From Mesostigma viride (Eukaryota > Streptophyta > Mesostigmatophyceae > Mesostigmatales > Mesostigmataceae): DNA of 64,000 bases. The position numbers were made by a program, and so were the translations under genes. Within the stretch, counting starts at the first letter, position 1; each line of letters opens with the position of its first letter. The DNA lies in the NCBI GenBank assembly GCA_009746045.1, contig RPFO01000027.1:1248976-1312975 (forward strand), read 5' to 3'. Below are positions 52,576 through 63,255 of the stretch, piece after piece. The notes beneath the pieces were generated by a model. The model did not search any database. It was not told the DNA's origin and worked only from the letters and a program-made list of their open reading frames with translations.

Positions 52576-53683
52576 ATGCCTCTAAGCACTACGTGGGGGA
52601 GAGTGAGGTCAGCACGCAGACGCCAGCGTGCAACTCGCCGCCGCCGGACCTTCACTCTACAACACAAGGTGATTACGTGGTTGAATTGGCTATGGCACGG
52701 GGGGGCAGACCCTCCGCCTAAATCTGGAGGCGCGTGCTCCAGAGGAACGGCGGAGGCCCTGAAAAGGGTCAAGAAGCACTGCGAGTGGTACAGTCGCCGC
52801 GTAACCGGCGTTGCGACAGGCCCCGCAGAAGGAAGTGATCTAATCTATGGGAAATGTAATAAGTATGAACAACTTGTGGCGGAGCGGGTGAGTCTGCCGA
52901 AGCGCGAGGTGGCAGGAAAGGCGAAGCTGCTGGATTTGCTGGCGCTACGACCTAGTTGGCGAGAGGTGTACGCGAGCGAAGCCAACTGCATCAAGCCGGA
53001 GGTGGCTGCCAGTGCGAGGTATTGGAATGTACCTGCCCCCAGCCGAGGGTGCACCATGGCGGAGTGGGGCAAGTTGATGGGGAGGGCAGCGGACGTGGGG
53101 ATGGTGGAGTTCCGAGAGACGCGGCCAAAGTGGGTAGACGGATGTTTTGGGGTGGCCAAAGGAGTGGGGGAGTTAAGGCTCATTGTGAATAAGAAGTTGG
53201 GGAACGCACTGTGGGTGGACCCCCCTAAGACGGTGTTACCCCACCTGGGCATATACTCGGAGGTCTATATCAAGGGTCGGTGCTACACGGCCAATTAAGA
53301 GCAATCTGGTCTCGTATTACTATACCATCCAAGTGCCGGAGTGGTGGTGGGATTATCAAGGGCTACCTGATGTGTGGTCCACCGATGTCGGGCTGCCGGG
53401 GCGGCGGAGGAGGGTGTGGCCAGTGCTGAAAGTGCTGGCCATGGGGCACTCCCACGCTGTAGCGCTAGGGGAAGCCATCCATGAGATGGTCCTCTATGCC
53501 ACGGGCGCTTTGGATCCTAGACGGCAGGTGAACCGCCTCACAAGTGTAGGGGAGCTGACCGTGCTTCGGAATGCATGGGGTAACCCAACCGCCCTAGCCA
53601 TCGAGTACAAGGAGGAGAGCACGAGGGATAAAGAGTCTGGTTACCCTGGAGTTCCACGGTTAATAGAAATAGTATTCTCATAG
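52576..53683 (+). pseudogene. Reverse transcriptase fragment of unassigned type, degenerate
   Basis: Frame 1 (52576-53298) begins MPLSTTWGRVRSARRR, is basic, and ends with RT-like VGELRLIVNKKLGNALWV. Near 53282-53297 the sense passes to the next frame with PIKSNLVSYYYTIQVPEWWW, then YQGLPDVWS and PVLKVLAMGHSHAVALGEA, a core seen in divergent algal/protist RTs. The usual motif A Asp is Asn here (KSNLVSYY). The frame stops at 53683 before any YxDD motif. So it is truncated and dead as read. It does not match the chromovirus, Copia or RLE RTs in this window. Confidence 0.55.
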
Positions 53684-53839
53684 TTGGTGTATTATATGCA
53701 TGTATGACGATGGGTTCTCGCTGGTACACAGCACCCCGTTGTTATGATTGTGTTTTGGTTTTCTTTTGAATTTTCCATGTTCAATGCGGTGCCGTTGTTT
53801 GAGGTGCGCCCCCGGGCGCTTGGACGATAGCCATCATCC

Positions 53840-53857
53840 CCCGGGGAGGGGGAGGAG
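53840..53857 (+). promoter_or_regulatory. Element 2 polypurine tract
   Basis: CGGGGAGGGGGAGGAG abuts the 3' LTR. Confidence 0.75.
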
Positions 53858-54462
53858 TGTTACGGCCCTAACCCATGTTTGGGCGTAACAATTCCTAAAA
53901 TAAATTAGTTTGGTCAGTCGAAAGTCATTTTGATATTGTTTGAGACTTTCGATAGTTATTACTTAGATTCGGGGACTTGGCCGAGTTATTCCATCAGCCG
54001 GCCCAGGTACCTGCTTTCGGTTTGGTGTGTTACTGGTCTGTACCCGGGACTGCCAGGTACCGGGTGCCAGACTGGCGGATACTATGTGTACATCTACGGC
54101 TGATATTCATTGCAGCGCTAGAGATTCGGCCCCCGGCCGACCCGCTGGCATGCACGCCGTCTTGGACAAATGTCGTAGGTGACAATGGCTTCCTATCTTT
54201 GGTTTGGAATAAAATCGACTTGAGTAAAACTCGTCTGCCGAACCAGGGGTCAAATCTGGGCTGCACTAACGCCCTTCGTGCATTCCATGTATATGCATAA
54301 TTTATCTAGTTGTGCATTCAGGGCCTAGCTAGTAATTCCGCGTACTAGCTAGAATTCAGGGCTACATTCACGTAGTCCGGGCGGATAGCAGATTCCGAGT
54401 TTATTCAGGTGTAACCCACGCTAGACTAGGGTCTTTCAGAGCCGCTGGTGCGGCTCGTAACA
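53858..54462 (+). repeat. Element 2 3' LTR
   Basis: 605 bp; pairs with 26071-26682 with several substitutions and short indels, for example a missing CCCGTGG segment near 54010. Confidence 0.9.
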
Positions 54463-55420
54463 ATGGCGTCCATGACTATGACAGTGCTCGCTCTATGGCA
54501 CGTGCAATCACATGCAGTGAGTGGTCACCCAACTATGGCGTTACCATGATCTCAAAAGCAGATTGCGCACGGGGATAGTCCAGACCCCTTCCATAGTACA
54601 CTCTCCTGCCAACCATGCAGGAATTTGGTTTCCTCCTGCCAACCATGCAGACAAGTGGCCAGTCTTCATCATATGTGATAGCGTCCTAACAAGGTTTGGC
54701 TCTAATCCTTGCATGATCGTTGAACTAGCACACGGCTGCGCTCCTGGTAAGTTGTACGCATTGAGACACAATGTGTCAGATTCATGCAACATACTCGATC
54801 TATCTCCTACTTTTTCCTTTATCTTCTTCGTCAATACAATGTTCATACAGAATGTCGAACCCAGCTTAATTTTCCGATTTCAGGGGTACCCACCAAACAC
54901 GCCAGAAAACTTGGTCTTGTGGCGCTTTGTACCCTCCGTAGTTTTAATGCTCGGTGTCTTGCTAAATGCCGACTAGAATGGTACAAAGTCTCCCCGACGT
55001 CATCGACCACCTCGTCTTCATCTTGCATGAGCCTGGTCCACGTCCACCTCGCCTTGCATGGCCTTCGGCCTGCACACAAGATGCATAGGCGACGCTGAAA
55101 CAAGGAAATCAAGGCCATAGACGATCCAGGCCATAGACGATCCAACTTCTAATTAGACGGTCGGCTGAAAAACATTTCTGGATGAAAATGGCGGACAGGA
55201 AAACCGTGGCAGATTCCTTAAACATGGCAGATTATAAACCAATGTCGCGTTTCAGATTATGAACCAATGTCGTGACCACCATGGGCGTTCCTTGCATAGG
55301 CTTCCCCGCATAGTCCACCACTATCCTTATGAATTCAACGGTTGACCCTGCCCTCAGCTTTCTTTCATGTCATCGCGCTCTTTTTGATCACGTCGGACAG
55401 ATTCACCCGCTCGACAGAAT
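54463..55420. other. No gene recognised
   Basis: Frames at 54521-54976 (plus) and 54541-54846, 54843-55145 (minus) have no family resemblance. A short AACCATGCAG-containing direct repeat lies near 54600-54650, and GGCCATAGACGATCCA is duplicated at about 55113-55142. Confidence 0.5.
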
Positions 55421-56114
55421 TTGTGCTTATATATTTAAAAATATAATTACTTACAGCAGAGTGAAATCACTCAAACCAAAGCAAACGCCCAGCTATAAAC
55501 CTATGTACAGAGCCATGTCAAAGCTCTATACTACGATAAGACCCATGGAAACGCCTAACGGGAGGAACCTAATAGCCCTGCTGCACCGCAAAATCAGCCC
55601 GCGTACGGCGGAGCATGATGTCAGCCATGGCCCGAGTCAGCGCCACCGACAAGCGCTGACGCCAATATGACGTCCAGGTCCGCGCCGACCATGGGGCCCG
55701 CTGGCCCTCCAGGTCCAGCCGGTCCTCCCGGAGCCGGCAACACTCCTTGAAGAAGGCGGAGGTCAGGGGCCCCATGGCCCCAAACTCCTCCAGGACAAAG
55801 GGCACCACACGATGGTGCCCGACGTCGCCGTAGGCCAGGAGCTTGGCCCGCTCCGCCCGGTCCGCCGTGTAACCTGCCGTGAGGGAGGCCCCAGCCACGT
55901 GGCTAAGAGCCAAGGGCCGCGCCACCGAAACGTCAATAAGCAGATGCCAGCCACCCCCCTCAAAGTCCAGCACCACGATGTCAGGCCGGTGGTTGGGGGA
56001 ATAGAAGGCAGCGCCATCCGCATCCTCGGACCGGATGTTCGCGTGGGGGAAAACCGACCGAATCATGGCGAGCACCACCGTCAGGAGGACAGTGTGCAAA
56101 TACAAATACCAATT

Positions 56115-56717
56115 ATGACACTTGAGCTCCCAAGAAAACCAGCATTTGATTGAAAACAATGAGTAGAGCCCCTGCCAAAGGCAGGTTTAAGTAGTCATCT
56201 CGTCTCCCTCGCATGCAGGAGCAAGAGCCCCCCAAGGGTGGGATGGGTGGGAAGAAACAATTACGGGTCAATGCAACCCGCCGACCATGCTTATCAAGCC
56301 TACCGTCAAAATGGAAAACGGCAAAACCAGAAATATCCTAACGCTGACAATTTAATAATTCAGCCAGCCAGCTCATCTGTCACACGTCTGAGCTGTCAGG
56401 CCATGTGTACTCTTCGAATGCAACCCTGAACACACTACCCAACCAAGCAGCACACCAATCAATTGGTGAGTGCTGGTTACATCAGATTTTATTACAGCTT
56501 TTTGACGCAACTTCCGTCAGCATTCAACACATGGCCGGCCGTTCAAACAAACGGCGCCTGACTTACAAAAGGCAAAGCTAGTTGCCAGTAGGATTCCCCG
56601 GTAAACAACAAGCCGTCCCCATTTGTCTAACAAGCCTTTCTGCATGTACAGCCACAAGGTTGTGGCGGCCCTTTCTTTCCCGCATGCTGTTTAATAAACT
56701 ATTTTCAGAGAAATCCG
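56115..56717. mobile_element. Unclassified element, internally deleted tandem copy
   Basis: It has the left end ATGACACTTGAGCTCCC and right end CAGAGAAATCCG of the 56721-58252 element but lacks about 950 bp of the middle. It is bordered by ATT on both sides (56112-56114 and 56718-56720). It contains the hairpin CCTGCCAAAGGCAGG near 56172. Confidence 0.75.
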
Positions 56718-56720
56718 ATT

Positions 56721-58252
56721 ATGACACTTGAGCTCCCAAGAAAACCAGCATTCGATTGAAAACAATGAGTAGAGCCCCTGCCAAAGGCAGGTTTAAGTAG
56801 TCATCTCGTCTCCCTCGCATGCAGGAGCAAGAGCCCCCCAATCCACCCCAGTCCCTGGCGCCATTACCCTCCTCCCCCGCACTGTCGCCGCTCAGGAAAC
56901 AAAACTTGATAGGATCACTGTTGCCCCAATAACAGTGAACAAAGAAAAGGAGAAGACCCCCCCCCTCTTCCGAGCAGCCTCGAGGGTAGCCGCTTCCATA
57001 AAAGACCACAAAGTGGGGCGTGTCGCAACATCTCCTTCATGGCGACTCAGCCCGCACAAGGCTATAATAACCCCCTAAGGGGCCCGACAATAAAAGGTTA
57101 GCGAATCCGCGGAGCCGCCTCAGCAAAATATTATTCCGGATAAAAACCCAGAAAATTCGCATTCCGACGCCACCAGGGTTTGAACCGCTACCTGCCGGGT
57201 GCTGAGCAGGGAGAGACGACAAGGCCAGACACTGCCACTGTCAGCCGAGACGCCCTTCCGATACTCGGTTCCTTTTGTGGGAATTTTGCAAATATATTTT
57301 CTTCCGGAACGCAAGAAATTAGCCGGCCGCGCGTCACCCTTATATCCCTCGCTGGCCCATAACAAAAAAGGGCCGCGCACCAAGCCGAAGGCAGCGCCAT
57401 GCAGCGCCCTAGGCGGTGGGCCGCTGACTGACTACCAGCGCAGTCTCATGGAATCCAAATTAATCTATTGACCTTCGCACAGTTTCCGCATCAGCTGCGG
57501 ACTTCTTAGTCGACATGATTGGCTCCGCTGCTGGAATTACCAGCAGCCGGGGCGGGGCGCCCAGCCCACTTTCTATGACCACCGAGACGCTGCCCAGCAA
57601 GGTGCCAACCAGAACCACTTGGCACATTGGTAACGCGAAATTTCCGTTCCGTTCAAACCGCCCCTACCTGCCGTGAAGTCGCAAAGCCCGCGACTTCATA
57701 GCAGGCAAGGACGGGGTCTTTGCCTAATTTTCTTTAGCCCCGCCGCCATAGCAGCGAGGCCGCGCATACTGCTTCAGTGAGCACATTCAAAGAAACAATT
57801 ACGGGTCACAACCCGCCGACCATGCTTATCAAGCCTACCGTCAAAATGGAAAACGGCAAAACCAGAAATATCCTAACGCTGACAATTTAATAATTCAGCC
57901 AGCCAGCTCATCTGTCACACGTCTGAGCTGTCAGGCCATGTGTACTCTTCGAATGCAACCCTGAACACACTACCCAACCAAGCAGCACACCAATCAATTG
58001 GTGAGTGCTGGTTACATCAGATTTTATTACAGCTTTTTGACGCAACTTCCGTCAGCATTCAACACATGGCCGGCCGTTCAAACAAACGGCGCCTGACTTA
58101 CAAAAGGCAAAGCTAGTTGCCAGTAGGATTCCCCGGTAAACAACAAGCCGTCCCCATTTGTCTAACAAGCCTTTCTGCATGTACAGCCACAAGGTTGTGG
58201 CGGCCCTTTCTTTCCCGCATGCTGTTTAATAAACTATTTTCAGAGAAATCCG
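56721..58252. mobile_element. Unclassified element, longer tandem copy
   Basis: 1.5 kb. It is the same as the 56115-56717 copy at both ends (left about 120 bp, right about 465 bp), with a unique middle (56840-57789). It is followed by ATT (58253-58255), after which the RLE ORF resumes. There are no terminal inverted repeats. The middle has no convincing ORF. ATT at all three junctions suggests either a 3-bp target duplication or insertion between A and T as in Helitrons (minus strand would begin TCGG). Class undecided. Confidence 0.75.
57176..57238 (-). promoter_or_regulatory. Possible RNA polymerase III A/B boxes
   Basis: On the minus strand TGGCAGTGTCTGG (57226-57238) resembles an A box and GGTTCAAACCC (about 57176-57186) a B box, about 50 bp apart as in tRNA genes and SINEs. 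No tRNA cloverleaf could be drawn. Confidence 0.3.
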
Positions 58253-59046
58253 ATTCTGATTCTGTTGGCCCCCCATGCAGGCAAGGTAGTGAGTCCCCGT
58301 GGGATCCAGCGGCTGCCCACAGCTACCACAAGGCCGCCCGGCCGGAACAAGAGGCTGCGGGGCAAATAGCTGGTGCCGGAGCGCCACCGAGTAGTGGCTG
58401 GGAGCCAAGGCGAATGGGGGGGCCGTGGGAAGAGCACGAAGGTACGCCGAGCCCACACTCCGCAAGGAAAGCGAGAACAGCCACGCACGTCCCTGGGCGT
58501 TGAGGTCCGCGAAAAGAGCAATCCAATCAGCCGTGTGCAGAATACCCGCGTAGGTTTTCTGGTGTTTATCGATGACGCGAGCAGGGAATGCGGCGGGAGA
58601 TTGAACGGAGGCGACCGAGGGAGTGCCGCGAGGGAGGTGGCGCTGTACCGCCTGAGCTGCGGCACGGACGGGAGAACAGGCCTGCTGGATCTCAGCATAG
58701 GCCTCCTGGATGGCGGTGACGAAGGGCAAAGGGCTGCTGGGGTCCAGGAGGTCAGGCGCTGCCGTTGCCAAAAGGGGCAGGAGCCGGCAGCTTTCCGCCC
58801 ACGACTGAGCGACGGAGCCCAAAAATGCTGCTGGGGCCAGCCGGGCGGCACGAGTCAGACCACAGCCACCCATCCGTGCAGGCAGGGAGGCAATGCGAAT
58901 AGCATGTGGCGGGAGGTCGGGGCCCGGGACCAGCTGCGCCAAGGCCGACTGGATGCGTTCGTCGTGGCCCTCGGCGGCCAGCCGGACCTGAGCCGGAAGA
59001 GCGCCCCGGAGCCAGTGAACGACGCGAGGGGTTGTGCTTATATATT

Positions 59047-59455
59047 CAACCAGGACAGTGGGAAACTTTGCGAACTGAAGACGTGTTAGAATCCCTGAAC
59101 GCCTCTGTGGCCCTGTCGCCATCGCCGCACTCCCGCACCTGCAAACCACCGCCAGTGGCTTTTTTTGTGGTGCCTGTGCTCGCGCCGGCTTGCCTTCGTC
59201 CAACATGATTACATGAAAGACGCGACGCGCATTCGCTGTCGCCTTTGGATCGACCAAAGGACACGCACTTTGAACTAACCCTAGTCTTACGAAGCAGACT
59301 GGAAATAGTTACTCGTGACAGCTAAACGTCCTAGGACCGTAACTCGAGCTACGGTTACTGAAATGCCAGAGTTATCAGTCCAGCAGAGTTTCATGCACAC
59401 ACAGTCGAAAATTGGCGGGAATCCCAGAAACGTGAAATTTTTTAGCAAAATAGCA
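59047..59455. other. No gene recognised
   Basis: Host or old repeat sequence beyond copy 2 of the RLE element. Nothing identified. Confidence 0.4.
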
Positions 59456-59640
59456 GGATTTCAACGACTCGTACTCGCCGACTTTTTTTAGCCCGAGTAA
59501 GTACTCGTTACTCGTACTCGCCTACTTATTTGAGCTCGAGTACGACTCGTTACTCGTACTCGCCGACTTTTTTTAGCCCGAGTAAGTACTCGTTACTCGT
59601 ACTCGCCTTCTTTTTCTGTCGGTACTCGTGCTCGTTAAAG
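59456..59640. repeat. TACTCG-rich array, left
   Basis: About three units of GTTACTCGTACTCGCCGAC, a T-run, and AGCCCGAGTA. The same unit and orientation occur at 61414-61721. Confidence 0.85.
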
Positions 59641-59705
59641 TATCAGATACTCGAGTAGTACACAAGTAGTACTCATGAACCTGAGATGATCGAGTAGTAG
59701 TAGTA

Positions 59706-59790
59706 GTAGTTGTTGTTGTGTCCCACGCCGCCCAAGGGCAACAGAGAATAGTAGTGCTATGGTGGCCGAGGGCCGGATATATTTAGTATC
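59706..59790. repeat. Dispersed repeat shared with 63003-63085
   Basis: GTTGTTGTTGTGTCCCACGC, then GCAACAGAGAAT and GTGGCCGAGGGCCGGATATA occur in both. The second copy lies inside the hAT-like candidate, so this may be a fragment of a related element. Confidence 0.7.
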
Positions 59791-61413
59791 GGTCGAGTAG
59801 TACTCGAGTAGTACTCATGTTCTGAGGACAATCATCATGGTTGTCACTTGTCATGAATAGCGAGACATTCGACACGGGTCGACACTGGCTGGCCCGGCCT
59901 CACAAGTTCGCAGCCGGCTCGGAAAGGATTATTGTGACAATAAACATTAATATTTTTTGTCTCTTTTCATAAAGTATTGTTATTTTCAGAAATTATATAT
60001 ATATTTGGCCCGTTACTTCATAGGTTTTTTTTTAACCCATAGTCCGCTGACCCATTTTTGGCACTTTTATACCCCTGAAAATGAAAAAAATCATAACTTA
60101 CAGGCCACAACTCCAAATACCCCCAACCAAGATGCTAGGAGTATCTACACTTCAAGGGCTTTCAGAATATGCAATAATACCTTGGCTTTGTCAAAGCATT
60201 TGGATGATAGATCCAGTCAAAGCTGGCCAAAAGACGATCTTTTTTCCCCAAGGAAAAGTCTACCCCCCCCTAACTTCCCAGGGAGGGCAGGGAATCTCAA
60301 TACCAACATTGGACAACTTAGTTGGATAGTCCAATGGGGGTTTCCTCGGGTCAGACCACCCGGATAACCCATTACCCCTATATAACGTGCTCATACATGT
60401 GTGTGGGTTACGCGCGTGAAAACAGCTATCTATGACATGCAGCACAATAATGCATTATAACAAGCTATCAAAGGCTGCCAAAAGTGCTGGAATACAAACA
60501 CGTTGCCTACCTGCACTGACGGAGTGGTACACTCCAAAGAAATGCCCAAAACTGGGCACTTTCAGGGCTAATACCACTCTTTACAACAGGCATGGAACTT
60601 GCTGAAATATGCATGGATAAAATCGTCATTCATAATGCATGGGATACGTATTCCGCTGCAAACAACACGCAAATACGTTGTCGTACCTGGCTCGTTCATG
60701 CCCTACCCGGATTCCGCTGGCCGGGACCCTCATATCTCACACATACTGATGCTCTAAAGGCAAAGGCCGCCATAGCCGCATACTTCATGATCCACCATGG
60801 CTACCAGGTCGATGTTCCGTGCAAAGATGGCCACTAAACTAGTCCGCATTCTCAGCAAACGCTGCAGCTGACGTCCCTTACCCAAACTGGATGCCCGGGC
60901 TGGCGCAGATTGCCCGGCCATAGGGAGAAAATCGACCTATGACAAGCTATGACTCATCTGGAACTGACGACCAGGAAAGTCATATTTTCCTACCTGTATT
61001 TTCCTAACCCTATAAATCTGGCGGTGCCTGACCTACGAAAATCATGCATCGTCATTCTGAGCAACATTCTGAACCGTTTCAAGCCGTGAGACGCAAAAAT
61101 TTCGTGACAGCGGCACGTTGTCAGCCATATCTCATTACGCGCGCGCGCGGGCCAAATTTTCCCGCCAAAGTCACGTGATACATTCTCAATGCACGTTGTA
61201 ATTACCAGGCTATGGCGAATATTACCCCCAAACCTATGCATCACCTTCGTCCCTAAGTGTTCCCGGACCCACCGGACCACTGACATCCGTCACAGGTGGC
61301 GCGGCGCTTACGGCGCGGCGCGAAATTCGACCGTTAGTCAAACTACCCGACAGGTCGGGTAGTTTACGGACTATGGGTTAATTTTAGGGAAATTATATCA
61401 GCCAATAGTATCG
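59791..61413. other. Sequence between the TACTCG arrays
   Basis: AT-richer than most of the window. One frame of 81 codons (60592-60837) is listed separately. No repeat ends or target duplication tie the arrays into one element. Confidence 0.4.
60592..60837 (+). CDS. Small hypothetical ORF
   Basis: 81 residues from MELAEICMDKIVIHNAWDTY to a TAA stop, with mixed composition and no repeats (WLVHALPGFRWPGPSYL, then AAIAAYFMIHHGYQVDV). It is one of the few short frames here with protein-like composition, but it has no recognised family and no neighbour context. It could be an exon or chance. Confidence 0.25.
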   Translation: MELAEICMDKIVIHNAWDTYSAANNTQIRCRTWLVHALPGFRWPGPSYLTHTDALKAKAAIAAYFMIHHGYQVDVPCKDGH

Positions 61414-61721
61414 CAGGTACTCGAGTACTACTCGAGTACTACTCGTTACTCGTACTCGCCGGCTTTTTCTGAGCCCGAGTACTATTCGTTACTCGTACTC
61501 GCCGGCTTTTTCTGAGCCCGAGTAGTACTCGTTACTCGTACTCGCCTACTTTTTTGAGCTCGAGTACTACTCGCTACTCGTACTCGCCTTCTTTTTCTGA
61601 GCCCGAGTAGTACTCGGTACTCGTACTCGCCTTCCGTCTTTTTCTGAGCCCGAGTAGTACTCGGTACTCGTACTCGCCGACTTTTTTTAGCCTGAGTAGT
61701 ACTCGGTACTCGTACTCGCTG
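61414..61721. repeat. TACTCG-rich array, right
   Basis: About seven 42-48-bp units of CTCGTACTCGCC, TTCTTTTTCTGAGCCCGAGTA and variants. It begins CAGGTACTCGAG and ends GTACTCGCTG. The flanks share no duplication. Confidence 0.85.
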
Positions 61722-62313
61722 CCCAAAATCCAGCGTGGACCCAACCCTAGTGGGTAGTATGGATAGTTACTGCAAATAGGAGTCCGAGGGGTTAACCATG
61801 GTACCGGCTCTCGGGCTTGCCGGCGGCGGCCGGCGGGGACCATGGTCCTGGACGCTACCGTGGTACCAGCAGCGTTGGGTGCCGGTTGCGGTCCACGCGC
61901 GCGTCGTGGTTGGACCGCGGGCCCGGCCTTTTTTGTCCGGCGGTGGTGGTTTTTGTGACCGCGGACCCTTGGCCGGCTGGATGCCACCCCTCCTAGTATC
62001 CGGACCATGGTAGCTCGTGCCTGCCTGAGATGTTCATTGGCAAGCGTGGGAGGTGCAACGTGTCACCAGGCTATGATCACGTGACAATGCAATGTTGACA
62101 AAGTGTCAGCAACCTTGGAATGGCATCTCCGCTGGACGCCAGCCTGTGCCACAAATCAGTTACCACCTGCTCCAACATGGCTCCAACGTCAAAAATTTTT
62201 GCACGCGGTTGTCAGCACACATCTGTCAGTCAGTCAGTCGACAGTGAGTCAACACCCCCCCCCACACGTTTTTAAAAGATTGGGGTCCAGCAGTGGTCCA
62301 GGCGACCCACGGG
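61722..62313. other. No gene recognised
   Basis: Contains a piece of the dispersed repeat of 628-943 (GGACCATGGTAGCTCG near 61998) and the 8-bp left target copy CCCACGGG (62306-62313) of the next element. Confidence 0.4.
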
Positions 62314-63247
62314 CCGGCAGCGCTTCATTTAGACTTTTTTCCACAGCCGGCACCGTGCCGGCAACAATTTTTCTTGGCCGGTAGCCGGCGAATGCCGGCC
62401 AATAGCCGGCGTAGGCCGGCCACGAGCTGGCCAAGTACCTGGCTCTGTGGACTACTAAGGAGTGTGGAGGCACTGATGGAACGCGGGAATGCTGATCGAT
62501 AAACTTGATAGATGCCGGTTTGAAAACTACCGACACTCCTCACATTGTTTGTTTCACTAAATAATTATGAGGCGCGGCGTCGACCACCTGCAACGATAAA
62601 TAAAACAAAAGATTCTTTCAATTTTTTAAAATAATTATTCCTGAGCGTACTCCCCTGTCGTTTTTCATAGCTACCAAACACTAAACAAAGAAAGTGTAAA
62701 TAAATATTCTTTGACTGCCCAACTGAAGCGCTTCTTTTGCGGTAAAAAACAAAGAATCTCTGGCTGAAAAATGTGCTCAGTTTTACTAGCCGTCAAAAGA
62801 GCAGTGCAGCCTAGTGCAGCCGGCTGGGTAGCCTGGGTTATAAAACAAACAAAGAATTATTAAATTTCGCAGCTAGTTCAACGTTTGTTTGGTAACCAAA
62901 CAAACAAACTAATCACTAATTAATTGGACGGGCACATTAGCACTTGCAACCAATAAAACGCTTTTTTCTAATTCCAAAATGCTAGGGGTGCCGGCGCTGC
63001 GGTGTTGTTGTTGTTGTTCTTGTTGTGTCCCACGCCGCACATGGGCAGCAGAGAATCTACAGTGGCCGAGGGCCGGATATATTAGGCTGCGGTGTAAGTT
63101 GTGTATGTACCTTACAGCATGAGGTGGGCCCCGCCGCCCCGGCACCTAGGAGAGCCAGCCGTCTGGCCGGATCCGCGCCGGGTACTTTTCTCCACAGCCG
63201 GATCCGGCTGCCGGATCCGGACGGATCCGGCTGTAAACGAAGCGCTG
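62314..63247. mobile_element. Candidate non-autonomous hAT-like DNA transposon
   Basis: The ends carry inverted CAGCGCTTCATTTA (62318-62331) and TAAACGAAGCGCTG (63234-63247), with one mismatch in 14. The 8-bp direct repeat CCCACGGG flanks (62306-62313 and 63248-63255), with four extra bases CCGG at the left end. CAG...CTG ends with an 8-bp duplication are typical of hAT. Subterminal repeats differ by side: GCCGGC-type on the left (62315-62425) and CCGGATCCGG on the right (63165-63235). The 900-bp interior has no transposase. Confidence 0.65.
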
Positions 63248-63255
63248 CCCACGGG

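Larger units (their letters stand above)
26071..54462 (+). mobile_element. Element 2: Ty3/gypsy chromovirus hosting element 3
   Basis: 5' LTR 26071-26682 is followed by a primer-binding site. 3' LTR 53858-54462 is preceded by a polypurine tract. Between them in plus orientation are a leader ORF, gag, an intact pol, a broken post-pol ORF and an additional ORF1-RT pair. The LTRs differ by several substitutions and small indels (612 and 605 bp), so this is the oldest of the three. Flanking 5-mers (GGCAG on the left, ATGGC on the right) do not match, so the two LTRs may have been brought together by recombination or the target duplication has decayed. Removing element 3 leaves about 14 kb. Confidence 0.8.
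55436..59031 (-). mobile_element. RLE-type non-LTR retrotransposon, copy 2: 5'-truncated and interrupted
   Basis: The minus strand carries the C-terminal half of the same ORF as 17194-20495. It starts at VVHWLRGALPAQV (59031), runs to 58256, is interrupted, and resumes at 56114 to the stop near 55569 with endonuclease RPDIVVLDF. The 3' untranslated end is the same as in copy 1. The 15-bp duplication TTGTGCTTATATATT flanks it (55421-55435 and 59032-59046), as expected for target-primed insertion with 5' truncation. It differs from copy 1 by few bases, including an extra codon (RAAAQAV versus RAAQAV). Confidence 0.88.

Noticed and set aside
54521..55145. Overlapping frames of 100-150 codons after element 2
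   Set aside because: Frames on both strands overlap, composition is unremarkable, and no family motif is visible.
57160..57260. tRNA gene
   Set aside because: A and B box-like motifs exist but no acceptor, anticodon or T stem pairing could be formed.
61414..61721. TACTCG array as a complete small transposon (CAG...CTG ends)
   Set aside because: The terminal sequences do not match as inverted repeats and the 8-bp flanks (TAGTATCG, CCCAAAAT) differ.
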